Part shown: piece after piece, positions 34,902-43,898 of the stretch
Layout of the letters: the number at the start of each line of letters is the position of its first letter
Position numbering within the stretch: the stretch's first letter is position 1
Source: Chitinimonas sp036961565
Lineage (GTDB): Bacteria; Pseudomonadota; Gammaproteobacteria; Burkholderiales; Chitinimonadaceae
Reading direction: 5' to 3'
DNA length: 64,000 bases
Assembly: GCF_036961565.1 (NCBI RefSeq)
Contig: NZ_JBAMDD010000021.1
Span: 1 to 64,000 of the forward strand
Made by a program: the position numbers and the translations under genes
The notes under the pieces: model-generated
What the model was told of the DNA's origin: nothing
The model's database searches: none
What the model saw: only the letters and a program-made list of their open reading frames with translations

Positions 34902-36098
34902 ATGCAGGCAACTCCCTTACTCAGCCGTGCCGGACTGGGCTCTGCCCTGGCGGCAATGGCCGCACCACTCTGCGCCAGCTTGGTCAGCCAGGCAGCCTTG
35001 GCGCACGGCGCCATGGCGGTGCCGGTGGACCGGGTCTACAACTGTTTTCAGGAAGGGCCGGAGAACCCCAGGTCAGCAGCCTGCAAGGCTGCCAAGTCAG
35101 TTGGCGGCACCCAGGCTTTCTATGACTGGAACGGTGTGAACCAGGCCAATGCCAACGACCAGCACCAGGCCTTGATCCCCGATGGCAAGCTGTGTGGTGC
35201 GGGCAAGGATGTCTACAAGGGCTTCAATCTGGCGCGTGATGACTGGCCCGCTACCAATATCGCCCCCAATGCCAACGGCCAGTTCGACTTCCTCTACAAG
35301 GCTACGGCACCGCACGCCACCAAGTCGTTCAAGTTCTTTGTCACCAAATCGGGCTACAACCCCGGCATGGCGCTGAAGTGGTCTGATCTGGAGAGCCAGC
35401 CATTTTGTAACATTACCAATACCACCCTGGTAAATGGTCATTACAAGATGAGCTGTACCTTGCCCCAGGGCAAGTCGGGCCGCCACGTGATCTACAGCAT
35501 CTGGCAACGCGCCGACAGTACAGAGGCTTTCTACTCCTGCATGGACGTGAACTTTGGCGGCGCCACCACGCCGTCCACCTGGAAGGAAATCGGCCAGGTG
35601 CGGGCACAGCAGGATCTGGCAGTGAACACCAAGGTCACCTTCCGTCTGTTCGATCCCGCGTTCAAGGATCTGGAAAGCCACAGCATCACCCTGGCCAGTG
35701 GCATGACAGGAGCCAGCCAGTGGCCTTATCACTTGGCCCAGAAGGTCAACGCCGCATCGCAGTACGTGAAGGTGGGTGTGCTGGGTAACGGTGGCAATAT
35801 CACGCCGGTGCAAAGCAGCATGGAAAACCGTGTCTACGAGCGCAGTACCGTTACCCAGGACTACAGCTTCGAGATCGACATCAGTACCGGTGGCGATGGT
35901 GGTGGTACCGGGCCGGTGGATTACGTCTATCCGGCGGGCATTGCCAACTACAAGGCCGGCACCGTGGTGCAAGGCAGCGACGGCAAGCGTTACCAGTGCA
36001 AGCCTTTCCCCTATTCGGGTTGGTGCACCCAGTCGCCGCCCCATTACGGCCCGCCTGCAGGGTCGCATTGGCAGGATGCCTGGACCTTGATGAAGTAA
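34902..36098 (+). CDS. Secreted AA10 lytic polysaccharide monooxygenase with chitin-binding module
   Basis: 398 residues from the ATG at 34902, chosen because AGGAGG lies just upstream of it; an ATG eight codons earlier is less likely. A signal peptide ends in AALA, exposing His35 (HGAMAVP) as mature residue 1. With His138 (TAPHATKSF) it forms the copper histidine brace of AA10 enzymes. The catalytic domain runs to about 215, a GbpA-like domain follows to about 325, then a Gly-rich linker and a C-terminal carbohydrate-binding module (about 342-398) with YKAGTVVQGSDGKRYQCK and HWQDAWTLM, the CBM5/12-like chitin-binding pattern. It should oxidatively cleave crystalline chitin (or cellulose) outside the cell. 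Confidence 0.93.
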   Translation: MQATPLLSRAGLGSALAAMAAPLCASLVSQAALAHGAMAVPVDRVYNCFQEGPENPRSAACKAAKSVGGTQAFYDWNGVNQANANDQHQALIPDGKLCGAGKDVYKGFNLARDDWPATNIAPNANGQFDFLYKATAPHATKSFKFFVTKSGYNPGMALKWSDLESQPFCNITNTTLVNGHYKMSCTLPQGKSGRHVIYSIWQRADSTEAFYSCMDVNFGGATTPSTWKEIGQVRAQQDLAVNTKVTFRLFDPAFKDLESHSITLASGMTGASQWPYHLAQKVNAASQYVKVGVLGNGGNITPVQSSMENRVYERSTVTQDYSFEIDISTGGDGGGTGPVDYVYPAGIANYKAGTVVQGSDGKRYQCKPFPYSGWCTQSPPHYGPPAGSHWQDAWTLMK

Positions 36099-36106
36099 GG
36101 TGACTG

Positions 36107-36124
36107 CCGCTGCCGTGGCAGCGG
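36107..36124 (+). terminator. First hairpin after the LPMO gene
   Basis: CCGCTGCC-GT-GGCAGCGG, a compact stem (a four-base loop is more likely in RNA) followed by TGTGTTTGAG. It lies nine bases after the stop codon and precedes the stronger hairpin at 36148. Confidence 0.5.
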
Positions 36125-36147
36125 TGTGTTTGAGCTACAGCCATCAA

Positions 36148-36192
36148 CAGTGCGGCCTGATCACGGAAGTGAACAGGCCGCACTGCTTGTTT
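36148..36192 (+). terminator. Strong hairpin terminator between LPMO and lytR-type genes
   Basis: CAGTGCGGCCTG (36148-36159) pairs perfectly with CAGGCCGCACTG (36174-36185) around a 14-base loop, followed by CTTGTTT. It lies between two convergent genes and may stop transcription from both sides. Confidence 0.75.
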
Positions 36193-36200
36193 AGGGGCGC

Positions 36201-37016
36201 TTACATCTGCTTGAACAGATGCAGGTAGGCGCGGCTGACCACCAGTTGGTCGGGGCGGGTCTTGAGCTTGACCAGGGTACGGCCGCGAAAATCACGCACT
36301 GTCCCCGCAATATGCCTGACTGCGACGATGGTGCCACGGTGTACCTGCCAGAAGCGGGCGGGGTCCAGTCCGTCTAGCAGTTCACGCAGCGGGGTGCGTA
36401 TCAGTGACTCGCCGTCGGCGGTAAAGACGCTGACGTATTTGTCGCGCGCTTCGAAATACACCACCTCATCCACCGCGATCAGGCGTGTCTCGTTGCCGTG
36501 GGCTGCCCGTATCCATTCCAGCCGCGGGCTGCCAGGGGCGGGTTGGCCTAGCAGGCCAGCCAGCTTGGCCAGCAGTTCGGGATCGGGGCCGGCGCCGGGA
36601 CCGAGACCGGAACCGGAACCGGCCATGGGGCTGCCGGTATGTCGTTCGTCGCCCAACTGGCGTTTCAGTTTGTCCAGCGTCTTGCCCAGGCGCTCCCGGC
36701 TGGGGGGCTTGAGCAGGTAGTCCACTGCCTCACGCTCAAAGGCATCAACCGCGTACTGGTCGTAGGCTGTGACAAACACCATATGCGGGGCTGCGTCGGC
36801 GTCCACCAGCCGGCTCGCCACCTCCAGGCCGTTCAGGCCGGGCATGCGGATATCCAGGAAGGCAATATCCGGTGCCGTCTCATCTATCAGCCTCAGCGCG
36901 TCCACACCGTTGTACGCCAAGGCCACGATCTTGAGCTCAGGCCACAGCTCGGCCAGCTCGGTCTTGAGGAATTCGGCCAGGGCAATTTCGTCGTCGGCAA
37001 TCAGGGCGGTGGGCAT
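36201..37016 (-). CDS. LytTR-family response regulator
   Basis: 271 residues. A receiver domain with Asp8-Asp9, phosphoacceptor Asp55 (AFLDIRMPG) and the lysine in YLLKPPSRE is followed by a Gly/Ser/Pro linker (about 130-145), encoded by a short hexamer repeat. A LytTR DNA-binding domain (about 168-270) has VYFEARDKYVSVFT and FWQVHRGTIVAV. This is the AlgR/LytR type, which binds direct repeats in target promoters. It is paired with the LytS-like kinase 35 bases upstream. Targets unknown; the LPMO gene is convergent rather than downstream. Confidence 0.92.
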   Translation of the reverse strand: MPTALIADDEIALAEFLKTELAELWPELKIVALAYNGVDALRLIDETAPDIAFLDIRMPGLNGLEVASRLVDADAAPHMVFVTAYDQYAVDAFEREAVDYLLKPPSRERLGKTLDKLKRQLGDERHTGSPMAGSGSGLGPGAGPDPELLAKLAGLLGQPAPGSPRLEWIRAAHGNETRLIAVDEVVYFEARDKYVSVFTADGESLIRTPLRELLDGLDPARFWQVHRGTIVAVRHIAGTVRDFRGRTLVKLKTRPDQLVVSRAYLHLFKQM

Positions 37017-37051
37017 GGTGTGGCGCGCGGTGTGGGCTGTTCTCTATCTTA

Positions 37052-38245
37052 CTATGGCTGCGGCCCGCGCTTGCCCGCGCTGCCGTCCAATGGCAGGCGC
37101 AGTGTGGCGCGGACGCCGCTGGGTTGCTGGTCGGCCAGGGTAATGCCGCCAGCCGTGCCATACAGTGTCGCCAGTCGCTCGCGCAGATTGGCCAGGCCTA
37201 CGCCGCCGCCAGGGCGTGGCTTGGCAGCGGGGTTAAAGCCCTCGCCATCATCGGCGACCTCGATCAGCAGGGTATCGCCTTGTTGAGCGACGGTGAGTGT
37301 GATGGTGCCGCCCGCGATGCGCGGCTCCAGGCCGTGCTGTATGGCGTTCTCCACCAGGGGCTGCAGCAGCATGGGCGGGATGGCGATGGCGCCCAGCTCG
37401 GGTGGGCACTGTAGCTGATAGCTCAGGCGCTGGCCCATGCGTACCTGCATCAAATCCAGGTAGGCGCGCACGGTCTCCAGTTCATGATCCAGCCGGGTCT
37501 CGGCCTCGCGGCTGGCCGACAGGCTGGTCCGCAGGTAATCGATCAGGCGTTCCAGCAGCAGGCGGGCTTTGTCGGGTGCGGGCGCAATCAGGCCTACTGC
37601 ATTGGCCAGGGTGTTATAGAGGAAATGCGGCTCGATTTGGGCCTGCAACATGCGGAGTTGCGCTTCCAGTGCCCTGCGTTCTGCGTCCAGGGCCTTCTGT
37701 GTCTGTTCGGCGAGTGCCATTTCGGCCTTGACCTGCCGGTCACGTGCCACAAACAAGGCACACAAGATGGCTGACATGCCCAGCGAGAAAACCAGTATGG
37801 TCCTGACGCCCTGGGCGCTGAAGATATAGCGCCGGGCCGCATCCATATCGAGCACGGCCAGGCCGACGGCATAGCCCAGGAATACGCCCAGTACCGGGAC
37901 CAGCATGAAGTAGAGGTAGCGCAGCCAGGTGGGTAGCTTGTGCAGCATGCTGCCCAGCAGCATGCCAGACAGATCGAACAGGCCATGGATAGTGAAGCCT
38001 ATGGTCTGGGTCAGCACAAAATTGACGTAAAAATAGCGCCACGGATTGCTGGGCAGAGAGAACATCAGCCCCACGCTCATCAAGGTGCAGCCGATCAGGC
38101 TGTTCCAGATAAAGGTGTAGAGCAGATCTCGGGCTGTGCTATGCGGCCAGCGCTTGAAGTAGGGGATCAGCTCCAGCGGGTGCCAGCTGAGGCCGGCCTC
38201 CAGGCTGTTGCAACTGCTTGCTGCGGTGTGAGGATTGCTGCGCAT
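37052..38245 (-). CDS. LytS-family sensor histidine kinase
   Basis: 397 residues. Four or so membrane segments lie in residues 38-170 without a recognisable ligand domain. A short coiled coil is followed by the His_kinase family signature QAQIEPHFLYNTLANAVG with His207, then an HATPase (LLQPLVENAIQHGLE, GVGLANLRERL). The AlgZ/LytS type pairs with LytTR regulators. First gene of a two-gene transcript. Confidence 0.92.
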   Translation of the reverse strand: MRSNPHTAASSCNSLEAGLSWHPLELIPYFKRWPHSTARDLLYTFIWNSLIGCTLMSVGLMFSLPSNPWRYFYVNFVLTQTIGFTIHGLFDLSGMLLGSMLHKLPTWLRYLYFMLVPVLGVFLGYAVGLAVLDMDAARRYIFSAQGVRTILVFSLGMSAILCALFVARDRQVKAEMALAEQTQKALDAERRALEAQLRMLQAQIEPHFLYNTLANAVGLIAPAPDKARLLLERLIDYLRTSLSASREAETRLDHELETVRAYLDLMQVRMGQRLSYQLQCPPELGAIAIPPMLLQPLVENAIQHGLEPRIAGGTITLTVAQQGDTLLIEVADDGEGFNPAAKPRPGGGVGLANLRERLATLYGTAGGITLADQQPSGVRATLRLPLDGSAGKRGPQP

Positions 38246-38324
38246 GGCGATTCCTGGGGGCTTGTTATGTGCTCAGTTTATGGCTTGGTAGTGACGGACT
38301 TTCATCCCGGGTTCTTGGCGGCGC

Positions 38325-38894
38325 TTAGCGCATGGCCAGTTGCGCAGCCTTGTCCAGCCATCGCACCCGGTGCTGTTCGGCACTGCCACGTATCGGCCCG
38401 ATTTCAAGTTCATCCCTTACCCGTATGCCGCAAAACTCCAGCACATTCACGCGCAGCGCCCTGAGCCCCGCACGCCGGTAGACCAGCCGGTTGTACCATG
38501 GGGGGGTGTCGCTGGTCACCAGTATCTGGGCCTCCCGCCCCAGCAGCAGCTTGCTGGGTAGGGCCTTGTCGGCAAGGTATTTAAAAGCAAAGCCAGGCAG
38601 AAACACCCGGTCGATAAAGCCTTTCAGCAGGGCGGGCATGCTGGCCCACCAATAGGGGTAAACGAATACCAGGCGCTCCGCGTGCTGGATGGCCTGCTGG
38701 GCGGCTTGCAGATCAGGTTCCAGCGTCTGCCTGCCCTTGTAACCCTTGCGCAGTATGGGGTCGAAGGCCAGCTCTCCCAGATTGAGCCGGGCCACCTCGT
38801 GGCCAGCCTGGCTGGCAGTTTGCTGGTAGCGGTCGGCCAGGGCGGCGCAGAAGCTATCTTCATCGGGGTGGCCAACAATAATCAGTATGCGCAT
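38325..38894 (-). CDS. NAD(P)H-dependent quinone oxidoreductase, flavodoxin-like fold
   Basis: 189 residues from the ATG at 38894. Flavodoxin-like NQO/KefF family: N-terminal ILIIVGHPDEDSF for FMN phosphate binding, VFVYPYWWASMPALLKGFIDRV for the isoalloxazine site, and VTSDTPPWYN. It would transfer two electrons from NAD(P)H to quinones, limiting oxidative damage. It starts 2 bases after the carotenoid oxygenase gene, so it is coupled to it. Last gene of the operon. Confidence 0.87.
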   Translation of the reverse strand: MRILIIVGHPDEDSFCAALADRYQQTASQAGHEVARLNLGELAFDPILRKGYKGRQTLEPDLQAAQQAIQHAERLVFVYPYWWASMPALLKGFIDRVFLPGFAFKYLADKALPSKLLLGREAQILVTSDTPPWYNRLVYRRAGLRALRVNVLEFCGIRVRDELEIGPIRGSAEQHRVRWLDKAAQLAMR

Positions 38895-38896
38895 GG

Positions 38897-40372
38897 TCAG
38901 GTACTCAGAAAGTTGCCGTGAAAACACAGCGGCGCAGCATAGGGCAGCCTGGCCTGGGCCAGCGGGCCCTGCGCCAGGTTGGCGGCATCGAACACATTCA
39001 GCACGGTCTGCTTGCGGCGTAGATCCAACGCCGGGCCAAGCAGCCAGAGTCCGCGGCCATCGGGCCGGGCGACCGGGACGTGTTCCTCCACGACCCAGTC
39101 CGGGCCGAAGGCAAAGCGATCGACCTTGCCGCCATCCAGATCAATGCGTGCCACGCCCCCCATGCCCATACCGTGTTGCTTGTCCTCGATCAGGGTAAAG
39201 AGTGCACGATGGCGGCGCCCCACAACCGCATCGGCAACGCGGGGGAACTCACTCGCCGCGAGCAGGCGCTCCTCCCGTACCTGACCCCGGCGCAGATCCA
39301 GCGTCAGCTGGCTGGTCACCGAAGGGACGGGCTTATCCCACACCACCCCGCGCATGGCGGCGGCCATCTCCTGCAGTACCTGGTCATCTTGATAGAGGGT
39401 GGCATCCAGCCGGATGCTGTCGCCATCGTCAAACGCGTTGCCAAAGTGAAATACCATGCGGGCCGGCATTTCCAGTGTGTGTTTCAGCGTCAGGTCGGCC
39501 TTGTCTATGACCAGCACCCGCATGGCACGCTGCCCTTGCCATTGGTGCATGGCCAGATAGCTGATGCCAGGGGCGCGGTTGAGGCTGAAGGGGGGCAGCA
39601 GCAAGACGATATGCCGCTCGGTCACGACGAAATCATGCACCAGGGCAATATCGGCCACGTTCAGCAACTGCACCCGTGCTAGGCTGCCATCGGCTCGGAT
39701 ATGCCAAAGCACCAGCTTGTTGACACCAGGCACGGCGCCGATATTCCACAGGGTGCCGTCCGGCTCCACCTTGGGGTGGGCCGAGAAGGGCAGGGCGGTC
39801 AGGTCGTCGCGCCAGGTCTTGAGGCCACGGGTGGCCAGCGTTTGCGGGTCCAGCTCGGTGGCCGAGCCGCCCTCCCACATGGCGTACAGCTTGCCGGCAT
39901 GCGAAAGCGCGCTGGTATTGGCGGCATTGACACTGTCGTTGTTGCCTATCGGCCGGCGGGCAATGGCGGTGCCAAAACCAGGGTAGAGCAACTGGTCGGC
40001 AGCGGCCTCCTCGCGGTATTTGTGGGTGCGCACCATGCGGCCCAGATGGCTGACACGGCCATTGGCCATGCGCCAGGCATGCACCATGCCGTCGCCGTCG
40101 AACCAATGCTCGTAGCGCTCGCCACCACGCTCCAGCCTGGCTGGGCCATTGCGATAGAACATCCCTGCCAGCGCCTTCGGCCAGCTTCCGCTGATGCTGG
40201 CTTCGCCGGCCAGCATCTCGTTCTGGGTGCCAGCCAGCATGGCCAACCGGGGATGTTTGGCCAAACCAGCTCGGTATGCCTGATAGGTATCGGCACCAGC
40301 CAAGGCACTGGCCGGCAGGCATACTGCCAGGCCACCGGCCAAGCTCTTGAGCAGAAAATCGCGGCGTTGCAT
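38897..40372 (-). CDS. Tat-exported carotenoid oxygenase family protein
   Basis: 491 residues. The N-terminus RRDFLLKSLAGG is a twin-arginine signal, so the enzyme is exported folded with its iron. The seven-bladed propeller family is shown by FYRNGPARLERGGERYEHWFDG, only part of which is needed. Likely iron ligands are His199 (SAHPKVE), His246 (LVHDFV), His309 (VFHFGN) and His485 (CFHGNF). Family members cleave carotenoids, apocarotenoids or lignin-derived stilbenes with O2. A Tat signal is uncommon in this family. It is 1 base after the 2TM gene and 2 bases before the quinone reductase gene. Confidence 0.9.
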   Translation of the reverse strand: MQRRDFLLKSLAGGLAVCLPASALAGADTYQAYRAGLAKHPRLAMLAGTQNEMLAGEASISGSWPKALAGMFYRNGPARLERGGERYEHWFDGDGMVHAWRMANGRVSHLGRMVRTHKYREEAAADQLLYPGFGTAIARRPIGNNDSVNAANTSALSHAGKLYAMWEGGSATELDPQTLATRGLKTWRDDLTALPFSAHPKVEPDGTLWNIGAVPGVNKLVLWHIRADGSLARVQLLNVADIALVHDFVVTERHIVLLLPPFSLNRAPGISYLAMHQWQGQRAMRVLVIDKADLTLKHTLEMPARMVFHFGNAFDDGDSIRLDATLYQDDQVLQEMAAAMRGVVWDKPVPSVTSQLTLDLRRGQVREERLLAASEFPRVADAVVGRRHRALFTLIEDKQHGMGMGGVARIDLDGGKVDRFAFGPDWVVEEHVPVARPDGRGLWLLGPALDLRRKQTVLNVFDAANLAQGPLAQARLPYAAPLCFHGNFLST

Positions 40373-40373
40373 C

Positions 40374-40649
40374 TCAGCGCTCCTGTTCTTGCAGTTTCTT
40401 CAATTCATGTGCCAGTACCTTCTCGTACAGGCCGGCCCCATCGAAGAAAGTGACGGCGCCGTGTGACAGCAGGCCCACGCCCCAGCCCATCGCCGACCAA
40501 TAGGCCCAATTGATGCCCCTGCCTTGCAGCAGGTCTATCAACAACAGGCAGCCGATGACGAGCAGATAAATGATGGCGTGGCTGTAGAAGCCAGTTTTCT
40601 GCCGGGCGCGGCGTTTTGCGCGGGCGAGCAGGGCGTCTTGTGCGGGCAT
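40374..40649 (-). CDS. 2TM domain protein
   Basis: 91 residues from the ATG at 40649 (AGGAG upstream); the longer in-frame reading from 40784 runs into the DUF2141 gene and is rejected. A basic N-terminus (RAKRRARQKTGFYSHAI) and two membrane helices (about 24-42 and 50-68) match the 2TM domain, often found alone or attached to regulators. Function unknown. Between DUF2141 and carotenoid oxygenase genes in one operon. Confidence 0.8.
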   Translation of the reverse strand: MPAQDALLARAKRRARQKTGFYSHAIIYLLVIGCLLLIDLLQGRGINWAYWSAMGWGVGLLSHGAVTFFDGAGLYEKVLAHELKKLQEQER

Positions 40650-40677
40650 GGTGGTCTCCTGAGCAACGCGGGCGTGG

Positions 40678-41088
40678 TTAACGTAGGGTGACGGCAATCT
40701 CGGTGCCATTGTCTGGCACGCTGATGCGGGCTTGCTCGAAGCTGGGCGGGCCAAAGCTGCCGGTGGCATCACGGGAGAAGCCATAGGGTTCGGTGGGCAT
40801 CCCCACCATATTGCTATCGAGCCGCTTGTTGCCGTTCTTGTCCTGGTACAGCGAAACCGCGTAGTCGCCGGCCTTCAGGTTGCTGATCACGGCCTTGATG
40901 CTACCGGCCTGGGCATCGGCCCAACTGATGCCGACAGGGCGCTTGAGGAAGGTGTCGGCACTGTCGTAGGCGGCAAGCAGGACTTTGCCCTCGGCGTTGG
41001 CCAGGCCATTGACGGTGATGGTCAGGTCGGCTGCCTGGGCTGCGCCGGCAGTCAACAAGATCAGCGGCAGGATGTGGCGGATGTGCAT
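40678..41088 (-). CDS. Exported DUF2141 domain protein
   Basis: 136 residues from the ATG at 41088 (AGGAGCC upstream). A signal peptide of about 19 residues ends in GAAQA. The DUF2141 beta-sandwich follows (LTITVNGLANAEGKVLLAAYD, of which the last part is diagnostic, and YQDKNGNKRLDSNMVGMPTEPYGFS). DUF2141 proteins are often encoded with carotenoid or lignostilbene oxygenases, as here. Ligand unknown. First gene of the four-gene operon ending with the quinone reductase. Confidence 0.88.
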   Translation of the reverse strand: MHIRHILPLILLTAGAAQAADLTITVNGLANAEGKVLLAAYDSADTFLKRPVGISWADAQAGSIKAVISNLKAGDYAVSLYQDKNGNKRLDSNMVGMPTEPYGFSRDATGSFGPPSFEQARISVPDNGTEIAVTLR

Positions 41089-41290
41089 GGTGTGGCTCCT
41101 CGTGGCTCGCGGTAGTGCGATGGGTTGCATCCTGGCGTAGCCCGTGTCGAGCCGCTGGCACTTGCGATGAATCGACGGGGCCTGGTCGCCAGTTGCATGC
41201 ATCCGGCGTGAATCACCGAGTGAGGTTGCGGGAGGCGTCTGGGGAGGAGGAGGGGCGGGCGCAATCCTTGGTCAAAGCAGGACGGCAAAC

Positions 41291-41309
41291 AGCCCGGCTG
41301 TGCCGGGCT
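41291..41309 (-). terminator. Hairpin after the DUF4442 gene
   Basis: AGCCCGGC-TGT-GCCGGGCT is an 8-base perfect stem with a 3-base loop. On the minus strand it follows the DUF4442 stop by 64 bases and is followed by GTTTGCC, a weak T stretch. The rest of the gap 41089-41373 shows nothing else. Confidence 0.6.
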
Positions 41310-41373
41310 GGTCTGGTGGTGCAGGGTGCGCCTACCCCGTACTCTGGTCACGACGGGGCGACGTGTACTTGCG

Positions 41374-41826
41374 TCAGCGCTTGGTTGGCTTCTTGCGCAC
41401 GTACAGTGTTTTGGTGACGCGGGCGATCAGCTCGTTCTGCTCGTCCACGATATCAATGACGAACTGGGGCAGGTACTTCTCGCCGCTGGCTGTACGCTCG
41501 CGGATTTCTGCCAGCATGGCGTCATCGATACGGAAGCGGGCGGTGACCTTGCCACGGCCGGGGGCAATGAATTCGATGCCGGCCTGCTGATCCCAGACAA
41601 AATAGTCGCGCCCCAGCAAGGGCATGAGCATCAGCATGTACCAGGGGTCGGTCATGGCAAACAGGCTGCCGCCGAAGTGGGTGCCGACATAGTTGCGGTT
41701 GTACCAGCGCAGGCTGAGCTGGCAATCGACTTCGCGGTAGTCCGGCGAGATCCGCGTGGCATGGATGCCGGTAAACAGAAAGGGCGGCCACAGGTTGATC
41801 AGACGCCGCAAGGTATTGGCTTTCAA
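41374..41826 (-). CDS. DUF4442 / hot-dog fold thioesterase-like protein
   Basis: 150 residues with the hot-dog pattern of DUF4442: WYNRNYVGTHFGGSLFAMTDP holds the central helix region and its conserved Asn/His/Gly, and a C-terminal strand VTKTLYVRKK follows. Related proteins are acyl-CoA or acyl-ACP thioesterases, but the catalytic acid is not evident. It stands alone on the minus strand, 272 bases from the divergent TPP enzyme gene. Substrate unknown. Confidence 0.82.
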   Translation of the reverse strand: MKANTLRRLINLWPPFLFTGIHATRISPDYREVDCQLSLRWYNRNYVGTHFGGSLFAMTDPWYMLMLMPLLGRDYFVWDQQAGIEFIAPGRGKVTARFRIDDAMLAEIRERTASGEKYLPQFVIDIVDEQNELIARVTKTLYVRKKPTKR

Positions 41827-42098
41827 GCGATTTTACTCCTTGTGGGATTGCTCGAAAGATTGCCTGTCAAGCGCTTGCTTGTCAAATGTCCATGTGACCG
41901 TGCAGGCCTGGCGATCAGACCGGGATGCGGCAATGCCTTGGCAAGCCGGCATGGTTTCTTGGCCTGCTGCCGCCTATAACTATCATTGTTGGCTGATGGA
42001 GCTGGCGGCCTGCCGTGGGTAGTCACGGCAAGCTGATCAGCACGGCATGGCGATGGCCGGGGCATGCCCGGCCTGGATCACAGACAAGGATGGGTGTG

Positions 42099-43898
42099 AT
42101 GGCGGAACAGATGGCGACTGCGGGCTTACCAGAACCGACCGATGTGGCAGAGGTAGTGGTGCGCTACCTGGAAGCCATCGGGGTGGAATATGTCTTTGGT
42201 GTACCGGGCGGTGCGGTGGAGCCTATCTACAATGCACTGGCCCGCAGTGCTCGCCGTGGCGGCCCACGGGCCGTGGTGGCCCGGCACGAGGCCGGTGCGG
42301 CCTTTATGGCAGAGGGTTATACCCGTGAGACCGGCAAGGTGGGCGTCTGTATCTCCACATCAGGCCCTGGCGCCACCAACCTGCTGACGGGGGTGGCCAA
42401 TGCCTACGATAACAGCATCCCCATGCTGGCCATTACCGGCCAGCCCTCCCTGCCTTCGTTTGGCCGTGGTGCGCTGCAGGAATCCGCCTGTACTGGTGTG
42501 AATACCCTGGGCATGTTCCGCCACTGTACCCGCTACAACTCGCTGGTTTCCCACCCCGAGCAGGTGGAAAGCAAGCTGGTCAGTGCCATCATGCGCACGC
42601 ACCGGGCGCCCTATGGGCCTGCCCACCTGTCGTTTCCGGTCGATATCCTGCGGGCGCCTGCGCCGGGCTCCTGGCTTAACTACGATCTGCGCAACCTGAT
42701 TGAGAAGCCTTCATTGGTGGATATTGCCGTCGTGCGCCAGTTGGCGGCCGATATCCACAAGGCCGACAAGATCGCCATCATCATAGGCAGCACTTGCGGC
42801 GAAGCCATCGAAGCCATACTGGAGCTGGCCGAGCGCACCCATGCCCTGTTTGTGACCACACCCGACGGCAAGGGGCTGGTCAACCCACGGCACCAGCTCT
42901 ACCGAGGCGTGTTTGGCTTTGCCGGCCACTACACCGCCAATGCAGTGCTGCTGGACGACCCAGATCTGGTGCTGGCATTCGGCGTCAGCCTGGGCGAATG
43001 GACCAGCGCGGCCTGGTGCGAGACCGTGCTGAACAACCGGCTGGTACATATCGATGTGGATGACGAGCATCTGATGCGCTCGCCCATGGCGCGGTTGCAT
43101 GTCCGTGGCCGTATCAGCACCGTCTGCGAGCTGCTGGTGGAATCGCTGCGGGGCGACGAGCAAAGGGCGCAAGAGCGGGCAGGCAAGGTCAGCCTGCGCA
43201 GCGTCGAGGGCATGCTGCGCGAGCCGGAAAAGTACGAATCCCAGGCCGTGCCCATCAAGCCGCAGCGATTGATGCGGGAGCTGTCGCGCCGCTGCCCGCC
43301 CACCACCCGCTTCTATGCCGATGCCGGCAATAGTACGGCCTGGGCCATCCATTACCTGCAACCGCGTGACCGGCGCATCGGGCACCAGCATGACTTTGGC
43401 CGCACCCATGCCGATGTGGGTGAGCGCAGGCAGGATCATGCTGGCTGGCTCCGGGTCATCATGGATTTTGCCCCCATGGGCTGGGCGATAGGGGCGGCTG
43501 TGGGCGGTGCACGCGGCAACCCCGACTGCCCCTGTGTCTGCATTACCGGCGATGGTAGCTACCTGATGAATGGACAGGAAATCACGGTGGCAGCGGCAGA
43601 GAAGCTATCGGTGCTGTTCGTGATACTCAACGATGGTGCGCTGGGTATGGTCAAACATGGTCAGCGCCTGGCAGGTGCCGAGCGCACAGCCTTTGAGTTG
43701 CCGACCGTGGATTATCGGCTGCTGGCCGAATCGCTGGGCGTGCCGGGATTCGTGATCCGCTCGCCCGAGGACTTCGAGCAGATCGATATCGAGGCCATAT
43801 TGCGCCGCAAAGGCCCCACGCTGCTGGATGTGCGCATAGACGGCGAGGAGGTGCCGCCCATGAGCCTGCGCATGAAGACCCTGGGGAGCGAGCGATGA
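42099..43898 (+). CDS. TPP-dependent acetolactate-synthase-like enzyme
   Basis: 599 residues from the ATG at 42099 (AAGGA eight bases upstream). Three-domain TPP enzyme fold: the PYR domain has the activating glutamate Glu64 (VARHEAGAAFMAEGY), and the PP domain has the metal-TPP motif GDGSYLMNGQEI (from Gly484) followed by LNDGALGM. An unusual segment around FGRTHADVGERRQDHAGW precedes the PP motif. Overall it resembles acetolactate synthase large subunits, but no small regulatory subunit gene is present. It is coupled by ATGA to two citrate-synthase-like genes, so it probably makes or uses an alpha-keto acid in the same unknown pathway. Confidence 0.85.
   Translation: MAEQMATAGLPEPTDVAEVVVRYLEAIGVEYVFGVPGGAVEPIYNALARSARRGGPRAVVARHEAGAAFMAEGYTRETGKVGVCISTSGPGATNLLTGVANAYDNSIPMLAITGQPSLPSFGRGALQESACTGVNTLGMFRHCTRYNSLVSHPEQVESKLVSAIMRTHRAPYGPAHLSFPVDILRAPAPGSWLNYDLRNLIEKPSLVDIAVVRQLAADIHKADKIAIIIGSTCGEAIEAILELAERTHALFVTTPDGKGLVNPRHQLYRGVFGFAGHYTANAVLLDDPDLVLAFGVSLGEWTSAAWCETVLNNRLVHIDVDDEHLMRSPMARLHVRGRISTVCELLVESLRGDEQRAQERAGKVSLRSVEGMLREPEKYESQAVPIKPQRLMRELSRRCPPTTRFYADAGNSTAWAIHYLQPRDRRIGHQHDFGRTHADVGERRQDHAGWLRVIMDFAPMGWAIGAAVGGARGNPDCPCVCITGDGSYLMNGQEITVAAAEKLSVLFVILNDGALGMVKHGQRLAGAERTAFELPTVDYRLLAESLGVPGFVIRSPEDFEQIDIEAILRRKGPTLLDVRIDGEEVPPMSLRMKTLGSER

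Noticed and set aside
36585..36625. GGAACC-type hexamer repeat in the LytTR regulator gene
   Set aside because: It only encodes the flexible Gly/Ser/Pro linker between two intact domains; a simple low-complexity linker explains it.
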